From Streptomyces violaceoruber (GTDB lineage: Bacteria; Actinomycetota; Actinomycetes; Streptomycetales; Streptomycetaceae): a stretch of DNA of 64,000 nucleotides. The translations under genes and the position numbers were made by a program. How positions within the stretch are numbered: the first letter of the stretch is position 1; each line of letters begins with the position of its first letter. The stretch spans positions 50,603 to 114,602 of the forward strand of contig JODI01000021.1 in NCBI GenBank assembly GCA_000720805.1, given 5' to 3'. Shown one piece after another: positions 35,013 to 43,268 of the stretch. Under the pieces are notes generated by a model, which searched no databases, was not told the DNA's origin, and saw only the letters and a list, made by a program, of their open reading frames with translations.

Positions 35013-35067
35013 GGCCCTTCTGGTGGATCTCCGTGACGCCGCGGAGATCCATCAGAAGGGCCCTAAC
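35008..35067. terminator. Bidirectional terminator, 26-bp arms
   Basis: Arms 35008-35033 (GTTAGGGCCC...) and 35042-35067 (...GGGCCCTAAC) pair over 26 bases with a single mismatch and an 8-base loop. It contains the stop codon of the hydratase gene and abuts the stop of the converging secreted-protein gene. Confidence 0.85.
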
Positions 35068-35686
35068 GGACCTCGGCCTCCAGTTCCGCCGCACAGTGGT
35101 CGACCGACGCCAGGTAGCGCTTCCCGAGCTTGACCTCGGTGTTCGCCTTGCCCTTCGCGGGCACCGTGACCGTGGTGGAGGAGTTCATGAGGAGCTGGGA
35201 GCCCTGGGCGTCGTAGAACATGACCCAGGCCTGGAACTCGGCCTCCCGGTTGTTCGGGTTGCTGATCTCGACCGTCGCGTAGGGCCGGGTGCCGGTCGCA
35301 CAGCTGATCAGCCTGGCCCTGCCGTCCATCAGCGCCTTGCCGCTGCCGGAAGCGGTGGGCGTGGACCGGTACGTGGGGCGACGCCGGTAGGAACTCCCCC
35401 CGCTGCTCCCGCTGTCGCTGCCGTAGCTGTCGGCGGTCGAGCCGCCGTACGAATCGTCGTCCGAACCGGATCCGTACGACCCGCCGCCCGACGACGAGGA
35501 CGAGTTCGACGACGACGAACTGTCGTGATCCTGGCTGGAGCTGCTGCATCCTCCGCCGCTGCTCCCGCCGCTCCCGCTGCTCCCGCGGTGACCGTGTCGC
35601 CCCGTCGAGAAGCCGGTGAGTGCGAGGACGACCATGGCCAGTACGGCCGTGAATTTGAGCGTGCGTGTGTGCCCCCGAGTATTCAT
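35063..35686 (-). CDS. Secreted Ser/Gly-rich protein (afsK-locus conserved gene)
   Basis: 207 aa. A signal peptide (LKFTAVLAMVVLALTGFSTG) is followed by a low-complexity Ser/Gly/Asp linker (about 30-110). A C-terminal beta-type domain then contains ARLISCATGTRPYATVEISN and a second Cys in SVDHCAAELEAEVR, likely forming a disulfide. The domain resembles small FxLYD-type extracellular domains. It is directly downstream of afsK in the same direction (35-bp gap), as is a comparable gene in S. coelicolor. Function unknown. Confidence 0.72.
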   Translation of the reverse strand: MNTRGHTRTLKFTAVLAMVVLALTGFSTGRHGHRGSSGSGGSSGGGCSSSSQDHDSSSSSNSSSSSGGGSYGSGSDDDSYGGSTADSYGSDSGSSGGSSYRRRPTYRSTPTASGSGKALMDGRARLISCATGTRPYATVEISNPNNREAEFQAWVMFYDAQGSQLLMNSSTTVTVPAKGKANTEVKLGKRYLASVDHCAAELEAEVR

Positions 35687-35720
35687 GTGATCACTCTAGG
35701 GCCTGTCCCTCTCGCGCCGG

Positions 35721-38141
35721 TCAGGCCGTCCGGGCCGTTCCCGTCCCCTTCTCCGCGTCCAGCGCGTACACACAGCGGTCCTTGCTGCACGCGTACACCA
35801 CCCCGTCCTTCACGACCGGGGAGCCGGTGATCTCGCCGCCTGTGGCGAGCTTCCACCTCAGGCGGCCGTCGTCGGCCTTCAGGGTGTAGAGGAGGTGGTC
35901 GGTGGAGCCGAAGTGGATGCGGCCCTCGGAGACCGCGGGGGCGCCGACGATGTCGCCGCCCGCCTGGAAGCGCCACTTGGGCGTGCCTGTGACGGCGTCC
36001 AGGGTGTAGAGGCCCTTGCCGCTGCCCACGTGCACATGGCCCCCGGCCACCAGCACCGAGTCGACCGATGCGCGGGCCTCCGTCGCGATGCGCCAGCGGT
36101 CGCGGCCGTCGGCGGCGTCGAGGGCGTAGACCGTGCCGAGGTAGTCGGCGAGGTAGATGCCGCCGCCGGTGACCGCGGGGCCCGGGACGAAGGTGGGCGC
36201 GCACAGGAAGACCGCCGGGGCCTCGAAGTGCCAGCGGACGTGGCCGCCGGCCGCGTCCAGGGCCAGTACGCGGGTGCCCGCGGATACGTACACGAAGCCG
36301 TCGTGGGCCGGTGACACCCGTACCGGTACGCCGCCGCAGGAGGACGTGTCGCCGATCGGGTACGACCAGCGCTCGTCACCCGTCCGGGCGTCCAGGGCGC
36401 GCAGCCGGCCGTCCTGCCAGAGGTAGACCGTGCCCTCGTGGAGGGCGGGCCCGGCCTCCGGGGACTCGAAGTCGGTCTGGCAGCCGGTGATCTCCCACAG
36501 CTTCTGACCGTTGGATGCCTCCCAGGCCTGGACGCCGCCGCCGCGGGTGCCGGTGACCACGGTGCCCCGGTCGGCCTTGATGGTGTACACCCAGGCGTCC
36601 GTGGACAGCCGCCACAGGTCGCCGCCCTCCCGGGCGTCGAGGGCGAAGAGGGTAGGTCCGTCGGAGGCGTGGACACGGCCGTCCGCGACCGCCATCGACC
36701 AGGCCACGTCCCGCGTCTTGAAACGACGGCGGCCGGTGGCCACGTCGAGGGCGTGTACCTCGAACGAGGTGACGTAGACGAGGTCACCGGCGACCGAGGG
36801 AGTGCCCCAGACGTCGTTCGACATGCGGAAACGCCAGGGCCGCCAGCCGCTCGCGGTCTCCGGGTGCACGGGCGACGGCGACGGTACGGCAGGGCCTACG
36901 GCAGGTTCTGTGCCGTTGACGCCGGGGCGGGGCTTGGACCAGGAGGCGACCAGGCCGGCCTCCGGCGGGGGTGCCTTCACGGCGGCGGCGCGGGCGTCGG
37001 CGACGCGCGGCCCGGGCCCGATCGGCACCTGGGCGCCCGCCAGCCGCACCGGCCCGGTGTCGGGGCCGCCGATGGACACGGGCGGCGCGGACAGCGGGGA
37101 CGGTACCGGGCCGACGCCGGCCTGCGGGACGACGGGGGCGTGGGACGGCGGGGGCGGCACGGAGCCGATACGGCCGCCTCCGCCTCCGCTGGGTCCGCCG
37201 ACGCCTTGTGCGCCCAGTACGCCCTGCGTTGGTTGCACCACCGGACGGCCGCCGCGGCGGGACTCGATCAGGCCGACCGCCTTCTCGGGCAGCCACGCCG
37301 ACGCCGTACCGCTGTCGTCGGAGCCGGAGCCGAAGAGGTGGGGGGCGAGCTGGGCCTGGAGGTCGGCCGGGTTGGGGCGGGCCGTGGCCTCCATCTGCAT
37401 GCAGGACTCGATGAGCGGGCGCAGCTCGTCCGGGAGGCCTTCGAGGTCGGGGCCCTCGCGGAGCAGCATGAAGACCGTCTCGACCGGGTTGGCGCCGTGG
37501 AAGGGCGGGTGGCCGGTGGCGGCGAACACGAGCATGGAGCCGAGCGAGAAGACGTCGCTCGCGCCCGTCACGCTCCGGGAGTCCTTGGCCTGCTCCGGGG
37601 ACATGTAGGCGGGTGTCCCGACGGCGACATTGGTCATCGTCAAACGTGTGTTCGAAACGCCGGACGCGATACCGAAGTCGATGACGCGGGGACCGTCCTC
37701 GACCACCAGCACGTTGGACGGCTTCAGGTCCCTGTGCACCAGCCCGGCGCCGTGGATCGACTGCAGCGCCTCGGCGACACCGGCTGCCAGCCAGCGCACC
37801 GCCTGGGCCGGGAGCGGCCCGCACTCGTTCACTATTTCCTCGAGCGAGGGCGCGGGGACGTACGCGGTGGCCAGCCACGGCACGGCCGCCCGGGGATCGG
37901 CGTCGACCACGGCCGCCGTGTAGAAGCCGGAGACCGCGCGGGCCGCCTCCACCTCACGGGTGAACCGGACACGGAAGAGCTGGTCCTCGGCGAGTTCCGT
38001 CCGGACCGTCTTGATCGCCACCCGCCGGCCGGACGCCGAGCGCGCGAGATAGACCAGCCCCATGCCGCCGGCGCCCAGCCGTCCCAGCACCTCGAACGGC
38101 CCGATCCGCCGCGGATCGTGCTGCGTCAGCTGATCCACCAC
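35721..38141 (-). CDS. afsK: AfsK serine/threonine protein kinase
   Basis: 806 aa from GTG at 38141, with GGGGAGG about 10 bases upstream, giving a start reading (M)VDQLTQHDPRRIGPFEVLGR. The N-terminal Hanks kinase has the GAGGMG loop (23-28), ATP-binding Lys44 in VAIKTVR, the catalytic HRDLKPSN, DFG in VIDFGIAS, and an activation loop ending VGTPAYMSPEQ. A Pro-rich linker (about 280-430) leads to a beta-propeller of PQQ-like repeats such as VYVTSFEVHALDVATGRR. S. coelicolor AfsK (799 aa) phosphorylates AfsR and associates loosely with the membrane. No operator of the catabolic regulon is near it. Confidence 0.94.
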   Translation of the reverse strand: MVDQLTQHDPRRIGPFEVLGRLGAGGMGLVYLARSASGRRVAIKTVRTELAEDQLFRVRFTREVEAARAVSGFYTAAVVDADPRAAVPWLATAYVPAPSLEEIVNECGPLPAQAVRWLAAGVAEALQSIHGAGLVHRDLKPSNVLVVEDGPRVIDFGIASGVSNTRLTMTNVAVGTPAYMSPEQAKDSRSVTGASDVFSLGSMLVFAATGHPPFHGANPVETVFMLLREGPDLEGLPDELRPLIESCMQMEATARPNPADLQAQLAPHLFGSGSDDSGTASAWLPEKAVGLIESRRGGRPVVQPTQGVLGAQGVGGPSGGGGGRIGSVPPPPSHAPVVPQAGVGPVPSPLSAPPVSIGGPDTGPVRLAGAQVPIGPGPRVADARAAAVKAPPPEAGLVASWSKPRPGVNGTEPAVGPAVPSPSPVHPETASGWRPWRFRMSNDVWGTPSVAGDLVYVTSFEVHALDVATGRRRFKTRDVAWSMAVADGRVHASDGPTLFALDAREGGDLWRLSTDAWVYTIKADRGTVVTGTRGGGVQAWEASNGQKLWEITGCQTDFESPEAGPALHEGTVYLWQDGRLRALDARTGDERWSYPIGDTSSCGGVPVRVSPAHDGFVYVSAGTRVLALDAAGGHVRWHFEAPAVFLCAPTFVPGPAVTGGGIYLADYLGTVYALDAADGRDRWRIATEARASVDSVLVAGGHVHVGSGKGLYTLDAVTGTPKWRFQAGGDIVGAPAVSEGRIHFGSTDHLLYTLKADDGRLRWKLATGGEITGSPVVKDGVVYACSKDRCVYALDAEKGTGTARTA

Positions 38142-38314
38142 TTGCCTGCCACCTCCCCGTACGAGCCGCGCCACCCACATATGTACGCGACCCCGTGCAG
38201 CGTCTCACCACCGCACCGCCATGGCGGCACGCACCCCGATTCTTCCTGGCCGGGGCGCTGCTGGCGAACCCGGGGACAATTGGGGTGTCTCACATCAATA
38301 CAGGATCGCCCCTC

Positions 38315-38358
38315 GCCAAGTCACCGCCCAGCCGCTGCCAAGTCACCGCCCAGCCGCC
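38315..38358. repeat. 22-bp tandem duplication between kbpA and afsK
   Basis: Units 38315-38336 and 38337-38358 (GCCAAGTCACCGCCCAGCCG followed by CT or CC) differ at one base. They are followed by degenerate CCGCCCGGCC stretches and lie in the afsK upstream region. Confidence 0.7.
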
Positions 38359-38408
38359 GCCCGGCCGTCACCCTGCCGCCGCCCGGCCACCGCCCGGTTG
38401 TCGCCCGC

Positions 38409-39146
38409 TCATCGCTCCAGAAGCGCGAACGACGCCCCCTGATTGTCCGTGACGACGGCCACTTTTCCGTACGACGTCTCGAAGGGTGGCGCCTGGACCC
38501 GGCCGCCGAGCCGGTTGACCGTACCGAGAACCGCCTCGCAGTCCGCCACGGCGAAGTGGACGAGGAAGTGCGGCGGCATCTCGGCCGCGAAGACGTCGGA
38601 GAAGAGTGCGCGGCCGAAGTCGGGGCGGGCCCCCGGTCCGAAGAGGGCGTCGTGGAAGAGACCGCCGTAGAAGGTGTCGGCGGTGTCGGTGTCCCGGGCG
38701 TACAGCTCGGCCCAGGCGAAGGTGCCCGGTTCGTGCCGCCGGCCGAAGCCGGAGTGGGTGCCCGGCTGCCAGAGACCGAAGACGGCACCCTCGGAGTCGG
38801 TGACCAGCGCGGCCCGGCCCAGGTCGCCGACCGGCACCGGCGCGGTGACGACCTGCCCGCCGGCCGCCCAGACCCGGTCGGCGAGGCCCTCGATGTCCGG
38901 GGTGGCGAAGTACACCGTCCAGACGGTCGGCAGCCGGCCGTCCGCCTTGCGGGCGAGCGCGGCGACGGGCGCGCCGTCCCGCAGGGCCCAGGTGGATCCG
39001 CCGTACGCTCCCTCGAACGTCCACCCGAAGAGCTCACCGTAGAACCGCTTGCCCGCCTCGACGTCCGGAAGCTGCGCGTCCACCCAGCAGGGGACGCCCT
39101 CTGCGTAGACGTCCCCTCCGTACCCCGATGCCCTGTTTTCGGCCAT
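38409..39146 (-). CDS. kbpA: VOC-family protein, probable AfsK-binding inhibitor KbpA
   Basis: 245 aa from ATG at 39146. There are two vicinal-oxygen-chelate domains: the first with VPCWVDAQLPDVEAGKRFYG and FGWTFEGAYGG, the second with FAWAELYARDTDTADTFYGG and PHFLVHFAVADCEAVLGTVN. The metal-ligand His/Glu pattern is incomplete, consistent with a binding rather than catalytic role. It lies directly upstream of afsK on the same strand. As I remember, KbpA (about 250 aa) occupies this place in S. coelicolor and blocks AfsK autophosphorylation. The assignment to KbpA rests mainly on position and size. Confidence 0.7.
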   Translation of the reverse strand: MAENRASGYGGDVYAEGVPCWVDAQLPDVEAGKRFYGELFGWTFEGAYGGSTWALRDGAPVAALARKADGRLPTVWTVYFATPDIEGLADRVWAAGGQVVTAPVPVGDLGRAALVTDSEGAVFGLWQPGTHSGFGRRHEPGTFAWAELYARDTDTADTFYGGLFHDALFGPGARPDFGRALFSDVFAAEMPPHFLVHFAVADCEAVLGTVNRLGGRVQAPPFETSYGKVAVVTDNQGASFALLER

Positions 39147-39259
39147 ACCGCCAAAGTAACGGCGCCGCACGTACCCCGCAGACCAGGCACACCAGCCTCC
39201 GCACTCCCGCACACCCCATTTGCAGTCGGCCGAATCGCGCTCCGATCACCCCTCGGTAA

Positions 39260-39276
39260 GCTGACGTCATGACAGG
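39260..39276. promoter_or_regulatory. Degenerate operator over the tetR start codon (weak)
   Basis: GCTGACGTCATGACAGG has a good left half (CTGACG) and CxTxCAG-like right half with the correct spacing (four of seven right-half bases match). It also contains TGACGTCA. It spans the ATG of the TetR gene, as expected for autorepression, but the match is poor. Confidence 0.35.
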
Positions 39277-39916
39277 ACAAGTGCGTACCGTCGACGGCCG
39301 CGTGGCCGGCCGGCGTGGGCAGGCGACCCGGCAGAAGCTGCTCGACTGCCTCAGCGAGATGCTCAGCTCCTCCCCTTACCGGGACGTCAAAGTCATCGAT
39401 GTCGCCCGGAAGGCGGGGACTTCACCCGCGACCTTCTACCAGTACTTCCCGGACGTCGAAGGCGCCGTCCTGGAGATCGCCGATCAAATGGCCTCCGAGG
39501 GCGCCGGGTTGACCGAGCTGCTCGCCGGCCGGTCCTGGGTGGGCAAGGCCGGCTGGCAGACCGCACAGGAACTGGTCGACGGGTTCCTGGAGTTCTGGCG
39601 CACCCACGACGCCATCCTCCGGGTCGTCGATCTCGGGGCCGCCGAGGGCGACAAACGGTTCTACAAGCTCCGTATGAAGATCCTGAACTCGGTGAACAAC
39701 TCCCTCTCCGACGCGGTCGCGGAGTTGCAGGCCAAGGGCCGGGTCGACAAGGACGTGAACCCGGCGGCCATCGCGGGTTCCCTCGTCGCGATGCTCGCGG
39801 CGGTCGCCTCGCACCAGAAGGGCTTCCAGACCTGGGGTGTGAAACCGGCCGAACTCAAGCCGAACCTGGCGCTGTTGGTCCACCTGGGCGTGACCGGGAA
39901 GAAGCCGACGAAGTAA
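39269..39916 (+). CDS. TetR-family transcriptional regulator, candidate controller of the TCTGACG regulon
   Basis: 215 aa. The helix-turn-helix reads TRQKLLDCLSEMLSSSPYRD, then KVIDVARKAGTSPATFYQYF (about 20-62), and the C-terminal ligand-binding domain is all-helical. Its divergent neighbour is kbpA. It is the only TetR-type repressor encoded in the window, and a degenerate copy of the 17-bp palindrome overlaps its start codon. TetR dimers typically bind palindromes of 15-20 bp like the one found 13 times. That it binds these sites is inference. Confidence 0.85.
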   Translation: MTGQVRTVDGRVAGRRGQATRQKLLDCLSEMLSSSPYRDVKVIDVARKAGTSPATFYQYFPDVEGAVLEIADQMASEGAGLTELLAGRSWVGKAGWQTAQELVDGFLEFWRTHDAILRVVDLGAAEGDKRFYKLRMKILNSVNNSLSDAVAELQAKGRVDKDVNPAAIAGSLVAMLAAVASHQKGFQTWGVKPAELKPNLALLVHLGVTGKKPTK

Positions 39917-39976
39917 CCCGGACATTTGCCCCTTGCCCCATGACCCCTTGTTCACGGCCCCCAAGTCCTGTCAGGC

Positions 39977-40008
39977 GGGCGGCAGTCCACCCGGGTGGAC
40001 TGCCGCCC
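39977..40008. terminator. Perfect 32-bp palindrome between converging genes
   Basis: GGGCGGCAGTCCACCC is immediately followed by its exact complement GGGTGGACTGCCGCCC. It lies between the stops of the TetR gene and the reductase gene, consistent with a bidirectional terminator. Confidence 0.75.
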
Positions 40009-40096
40009 GTTGCGCTGTGCAAAGGGTTGCGGACAGCGGCCGGCCGACCGACCCTTCGTCCGGCCCACGTGCGGCGGACGGCCACGGCGGCACGGC

Positions 40097-40567
40097 CTAC
40101 CGCCGTACGATCCGGAACAGCCGTATCTCCCGCTCCACCCGCGCCTGGTACGCGGCGTACGGCGGCCAGAACGCCAGCACCGCCTTCCAGGCGGCCGCCC
40201 GCTCATCCCCCTCCAGCAGCCGGGCCGTGACGGGGATGTCCCGCCCCTTCCAGCTGACCGTGACGTCCGGGTGGGCGAGGAGGTTGGCGGTCCAGGCGGG
40301 ATGGCCGGTCCGGCCGAAGTTGGAACCGACCAGGATCCAGCTCGCGCCGCCCTCCTCGGGCATGCAGGCCAGCGGAGTACGCCGGGACTGTCCGGTCCGC
40401 GCGCCGGTCGAGGTCAGGATCACGCCCGGCAGCAGCTGAGCGCTGAGCAGCACCTTTCCCCGGGTGAGCCGGTGGACGGCCCGGTCCAGGGCGGGGATCA
40501 CATGCGGGGCGACCTTGGCGAAGCCCGGGGTCGAGGACACCTTCTGGATCACCCGGACGCCGATCAC
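40097..40567 (-). CDS. Deazaflavin (F420)-dependent nitroreductase-family protein
   Basis: 156 aa from GTG at 40567, overlapping the acyl-CoA dehydrogenase stop by 4 bases (GTGA). The family loop GVILTSTGARTGQSRRTPLA and the diagnostic WILVGSNFGRTGHPAWTANL followed by AHPDVTVSWKGRDIPVTARL are complete, typical of DDN-type F420H2-dependent reductases. Cotranscription with an acyl-CoA dehydrogenase under operators S7/S8 suggests reduction of an unsaturated or quinone-like intermediate in the same pathway. Confidence 0.88.
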   Translation of the reverse strand: MIGVRVIQKVSSTPGFAKVAPHVIPALDRAVHRLTRGKVLLSAQLLPGVILTSTGARTGQSRRTPLACMPEEGGASWILVGSNFGRTGHPAWTANLLAHPDVTVSWKGRDIPVTARLLEGDERAAAWKAVLAFWPPYAAYQARVEREIRLFRIVRR

Positions 40568-41748
40568 ATCCTCACCTCCCGCCCCGCGAAGAGCTGGGCC
40601 GCGTCGGCGGCGTGCGCCCGCAGCCGGTACGCCGGGCCGAACAGCAGTTCGTCTCCGGAGGCCCGCTTGAAGTACAGGTGCGCCTCGTGCTCCCAGGTGA
40701 ACCCGATCCCGCCGTGCAACTGGATCCCCTCGGCGGCGGCACACCGCAACGCCTCCAGGGCCTGCGCGAGGGCCAGCCCGCCGACCCGCTCCCCGTTCAC
40801 CGACGCCCAGGCCCCGTAGTACGCCGCCGACCGCGCCGCCTGCACCTGGACGTACACGTCCGCGAGCCGGTGCTTCACCGCCTGGAAGGACCCGATCGCC
40901 CGCCCGAACTGCTCCCGCTGCCTGACGTACTCGACGGTCCGCCCGACCACCTGGCCGGCGGCCCCGACGGCCTCGCAGGCGAGGAGGACGGCGACGGTGT
41001 CCCCGAGCCCGGCGAGGGCACCCAGCACATCCGCGTCCTCGTCGCCCAGCAGCTCGGCGGCCACGTCCCGGAGCTGGAGCCGCGCCTGCGGCCGGGTCGC
41101 GTCCAGGGCGGTCCGCCGTACGCGTACGAGGCCCTCCGCGTCCCCGGGCACGAGAAACAGCAGGGTCCGCGAGCGGGCGAAGCCTCCGGCATGGGCGGCG
41201 ACCAGCAACAGTCCCGCGCTGTGTCCGTCCAGCACCTGTTCGACCTGCCCGTACAGCCGCCACCCCGAGTCCGTCCGGCGGGCCTGCACCCCGCCCGCGC
41301 GCCCGCCGCCGGCCCACGCGCCGCCGTTGTCGCCGGTCAGCGCGAGGGCGGTGGCGAGGCTGGGGCCGGGCACGGCGAGGGCGGCGGTGAGTGCGCCGGA
41401 GGCGATACGGGGCAGCACGCCCGTCCGCTGCCGGGCCGTCCCCAGGGACAGCAGCAGGGGGGCGGCGAGGCCGGCGGTGGCGAGCAGCGGGGAGGGGGCG
41501 AGGGAGCGGCCCGTCTCCTCGCAGGCGAGGGCGAGATCGGTCACCGAGCCGCCGGCACCGCCGTACGCCTCCGGAAGCGCGAGGCCGGGCAGGCCAAGCT
41601 GTTCGGCGAGGGCGGTCCACAGGGCGGGGTCGTACCCGGCCGGGGTGTCGGCGGCGGCGCGCACCTCCGCAGGACCGCAGCGCCTGAGGAGCAGTTCGCG
41701 CAGGGTGCGGCGGATCTCGTCCTGCTCGGCGGTGAAGTCGGTGTCCAT
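40564..41748 (-). CDS. Acyl-CoA dehydrogenase (FadE-type)
   Basis: 394 aa from ATG at 41748, with GGAGAAGAGG upstream. The N-terminal helical domain begins TAEQDEIRRTLRELLLRR. GLALPEAYGGAGGSVTDLAL, REQFGRAIGSFQAVKHRLAD and IQLHGGIGFTWEHEAHLYFK are the FAD/dimer signatures. The sequence resembles one chain of the alpha2-beta2 FadE dehydrogenases used on steroid-type thioesters, where only one subunit is catalytic, but no partner gene is adjacent. Another ACAD with similar ending lies truncated at the right edge (63423). Confidence 0.9.
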   Translation of the reverse strand: MDTDFTAEQDEIRRTLRELLLRRCGPAEVRAAADTPAGYDPALWTALAEQLGLPGLALPEAYGGAGGSVTDLALACEETGRSLAPSPLLATAGLAAPLLLSLGTARQRTGVLPRIASGALTAALAVPGPSLATALALTGDNGGAWAGGGRAGGVQARRTDSGWRLYGQVEQVLDGHSAGLLLVAAHAGGFARSRTLLFLVPGDAEGLVRVRRTALDATRPQARLQLRDVAAELLGDEDADVLGALAGLGDTVAVLLACEAVGAAGQVVGRTVEYVRQREQFGRAIGSFQAVKHRLADVYVQVQAARSAAYYGAWASVNGERVGGLALAQALEALRCAAAEGIQLHGGIGFTWEHEAHLYFKRASGDELLFGPAYRLRAHAADAAQLFAGREVRM

Positions 41749-41842
41749 GGGCCTCTTCTCCGCGGGACAGCTGCTGAATCCGGCCACTGCCGGATCTGAC
41801 TGCTGCCCGTCCTGGCTGCTGCTGGATCTGACTGCCGCCAGA

Positions 41843-41859
41843 CCTGACGAACCGTCATA
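41843..41859. promoter_or_regulatory. Regulon operator S7
   Basis: CCTGACGAACCGTCATA, 95 bases upstream of the acyl-CoA dehydrogenase start on the minus strand. Additional loose half-sites (ATCTGACTGC) at about 41793 and 41825 lie nearer the gene. Confidence 0.7.
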
Positions 41860-41914
41860 TTAGGGCGCCGGGAAGGGGATGCCCAGACCCTGACACCTGC
41901 CGCTCCGCGCCGTA

Positions 41915-41931
41915 TCTGATGTACCGTCAGA
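41915..41931. promoter_or_regulatory. Regulon operator S8
   Basis: TCTGATGTACCGTCAGA, ending 3 bases before the thiolase ATG at 41935. If transcription is leaderless, a -10 element TACCGT (41922-41927) lies inside it. Confidence 0.78.
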
Positions 41932-41934
41932 TTC

Positions 41935-43104
41935 ATGACGCGCCTCCGGAAAGTCGCGATCGTCGGTGTCTCCCTCTCCGACTGCGGCCGCGTGGACGAC
42001 GCCACCGCGTACACGCTGCACGCCCAGGCCGCCCGCCGCGCCCTCGCCGACGCGGGTCTGGACCGCGCGGTGGTCGACGGCTTCGCCTCGGCGGGCACCG
42101 GCACCCTCGCCCCCGTGGAGGTCGCCGAGTACCTGGGCCTGCGCCCCACCTGGGTCGACTCCACCTCCGTCGGCGGCTCCACCTGGGAGGTCATGGCGGC
42201 GCACGCGGCGGACGCGATCGCCACCGGCCACGCGAACGCGGTACTGCTGGCCTACGGCTCGACGGCCCGTGCCGACATCAAGGCGGGCCGCCGAACCGGC
42301 AACCTCTCCTTCGGCGCGCGCGGCCCGCTCCAGTTCGAGGTGCCGTACGGCCACACGCTGATCGCCAAGTACGCCATGGCGGCCCGCCGGCACATGATCG
42401 AACACGGCACGACCATCGAGCAGTTGGCGGAGGTGGCGGTGCAGGCACGCGCCAACGCCGCGCTGAACCCCGAGGCGATGGTCCGCGAACCGGTCACGGT
42501 GGACGACGTCCTGTCCGGTCCGATGATCGCCGACCCCTTCACCAAGCTGCACTGCTGCCTGCGTTCCGACGGCGGCGCGGCGGTGCTGCTGGCGGCCGAG
42601 GAGTTCGTACGGGACTGTCGTACCGCCCCCGTGTGGATCCTCGGCACCGGCGAGCACGTGTCCCACGCGGCGATGTCCGAGTGGCCCGACTTCACGGTGT
42701 CCCCGGCGGCGGTGAGCGGACGGCTCGCGTTCGAACGGGCCGGGGTGCGGCCGGCGGAGGTCGACTTCGCGGAGATCTACGATGCGTTCACCTACATGAC
42801 CCTGGTGACCCTCGAAGACCTCGGCTTCTGCGCCAAGGGCGAGGGCGGGGCGTTCGTGGAGAAGGGACGGCTGAGGGTCGAGGGCGGGGAGCTGCCGGTG
42901 AACACGGACGGAGGCGGACTGTCGGCCCAACACCCCGGGATGCGGGGCCTGTTCCTGCTGGTGGAGGCGGTACGGCAGCTGCGGGGAGAGGCGGGGGCGC
43001 GGCAGGTGCGGGGGCGGCGCGGGGAGCTGCCCAGACTGGGGGTGGCCTCGGGGACCGGGGGGTGGTTCTGCTCGTCGGGGACGGTGGTGCTGGGGCGGGG
43101 GTGA
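41935..43104 (+). CDS. Second Ltp-type thiolase family protein
   Basis: 389 aa. The fold features are KVAIVGVSLSDCGRVDD, TSVGGSTWEVMAAHAADAIA, GGAAVLLAAEEFVRDCRTAP, VDFAEIYDAFTYMTLVTLED and LPVNTDGGGLSAQHPG. As in Ltp3/Ltp4 proteins the usual C-terminal Cys-Gly-G loop of true thiolases is absent, pointing to an aldolase-type reaction with a DUF35 partner. No DUF35 gene follows; the nearest is at 45682, separated by a PNP-oxidase-like and two acetyltransferase genes. There is no ribosome site before ATG, so leaderless initiation is likely. Confidence 0.87.
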   Translation: MTRLRKVAIVGVSLSDCGRVDDATAYTLHAQAARRALADAGLDRAVVDGFASAGTGTLAPVEVAEYLGLRPTWVDSTSVGGSTWEVMAAHAADAIATGHANAVLLAYGSTARADIKAGRRTGNLSFGARGPLQFEVPYGHTLIAKYAMAARRHMIEHGTTIEQLAEVAVQARANAALNPEAMVREPVTVDDVLSGPMIADPFTKLHCCLRSDGGAAVLLAAEEFVRDCRTAPVWILGTGEHVSHAAMSEWPDFTVSPAAVSGRLAFERAGVRPAEVDFAEIYDAFTYMTLVTLEDLGFCAKGEGGAFVEKGRLRVEGGELPVNTDGGGLSAQHPGMRGLFLLVEAVRQLRGEAGARQVRGRRGELPRLGVASGTGGWFCSSGTVVLGRG

Positions 43105-43140
43105 GCCGAGAGGGCCGAGAGGGCCGAGAGGGCCGAGAAG
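43105..43140. repeat. Four 9-bp tandem units
   Basis: GCCGAGAGG is repeated three times and followed by GCCGAGAAG directly after the thiolase stop codon. Confidence 0.8.
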
Positions 43141-43268
43141 GTGGTCGGGTACGTCGACTTCTCCTGGAAGAACCACGGCGCCTTGGTGGTCGTACGGATG
43201 CGGCTTGAGCGCTGGGTGCCGTCGGACCTCAGGACGGTCCGAGGCGCGGGACGCGTGACAATCGGGGG

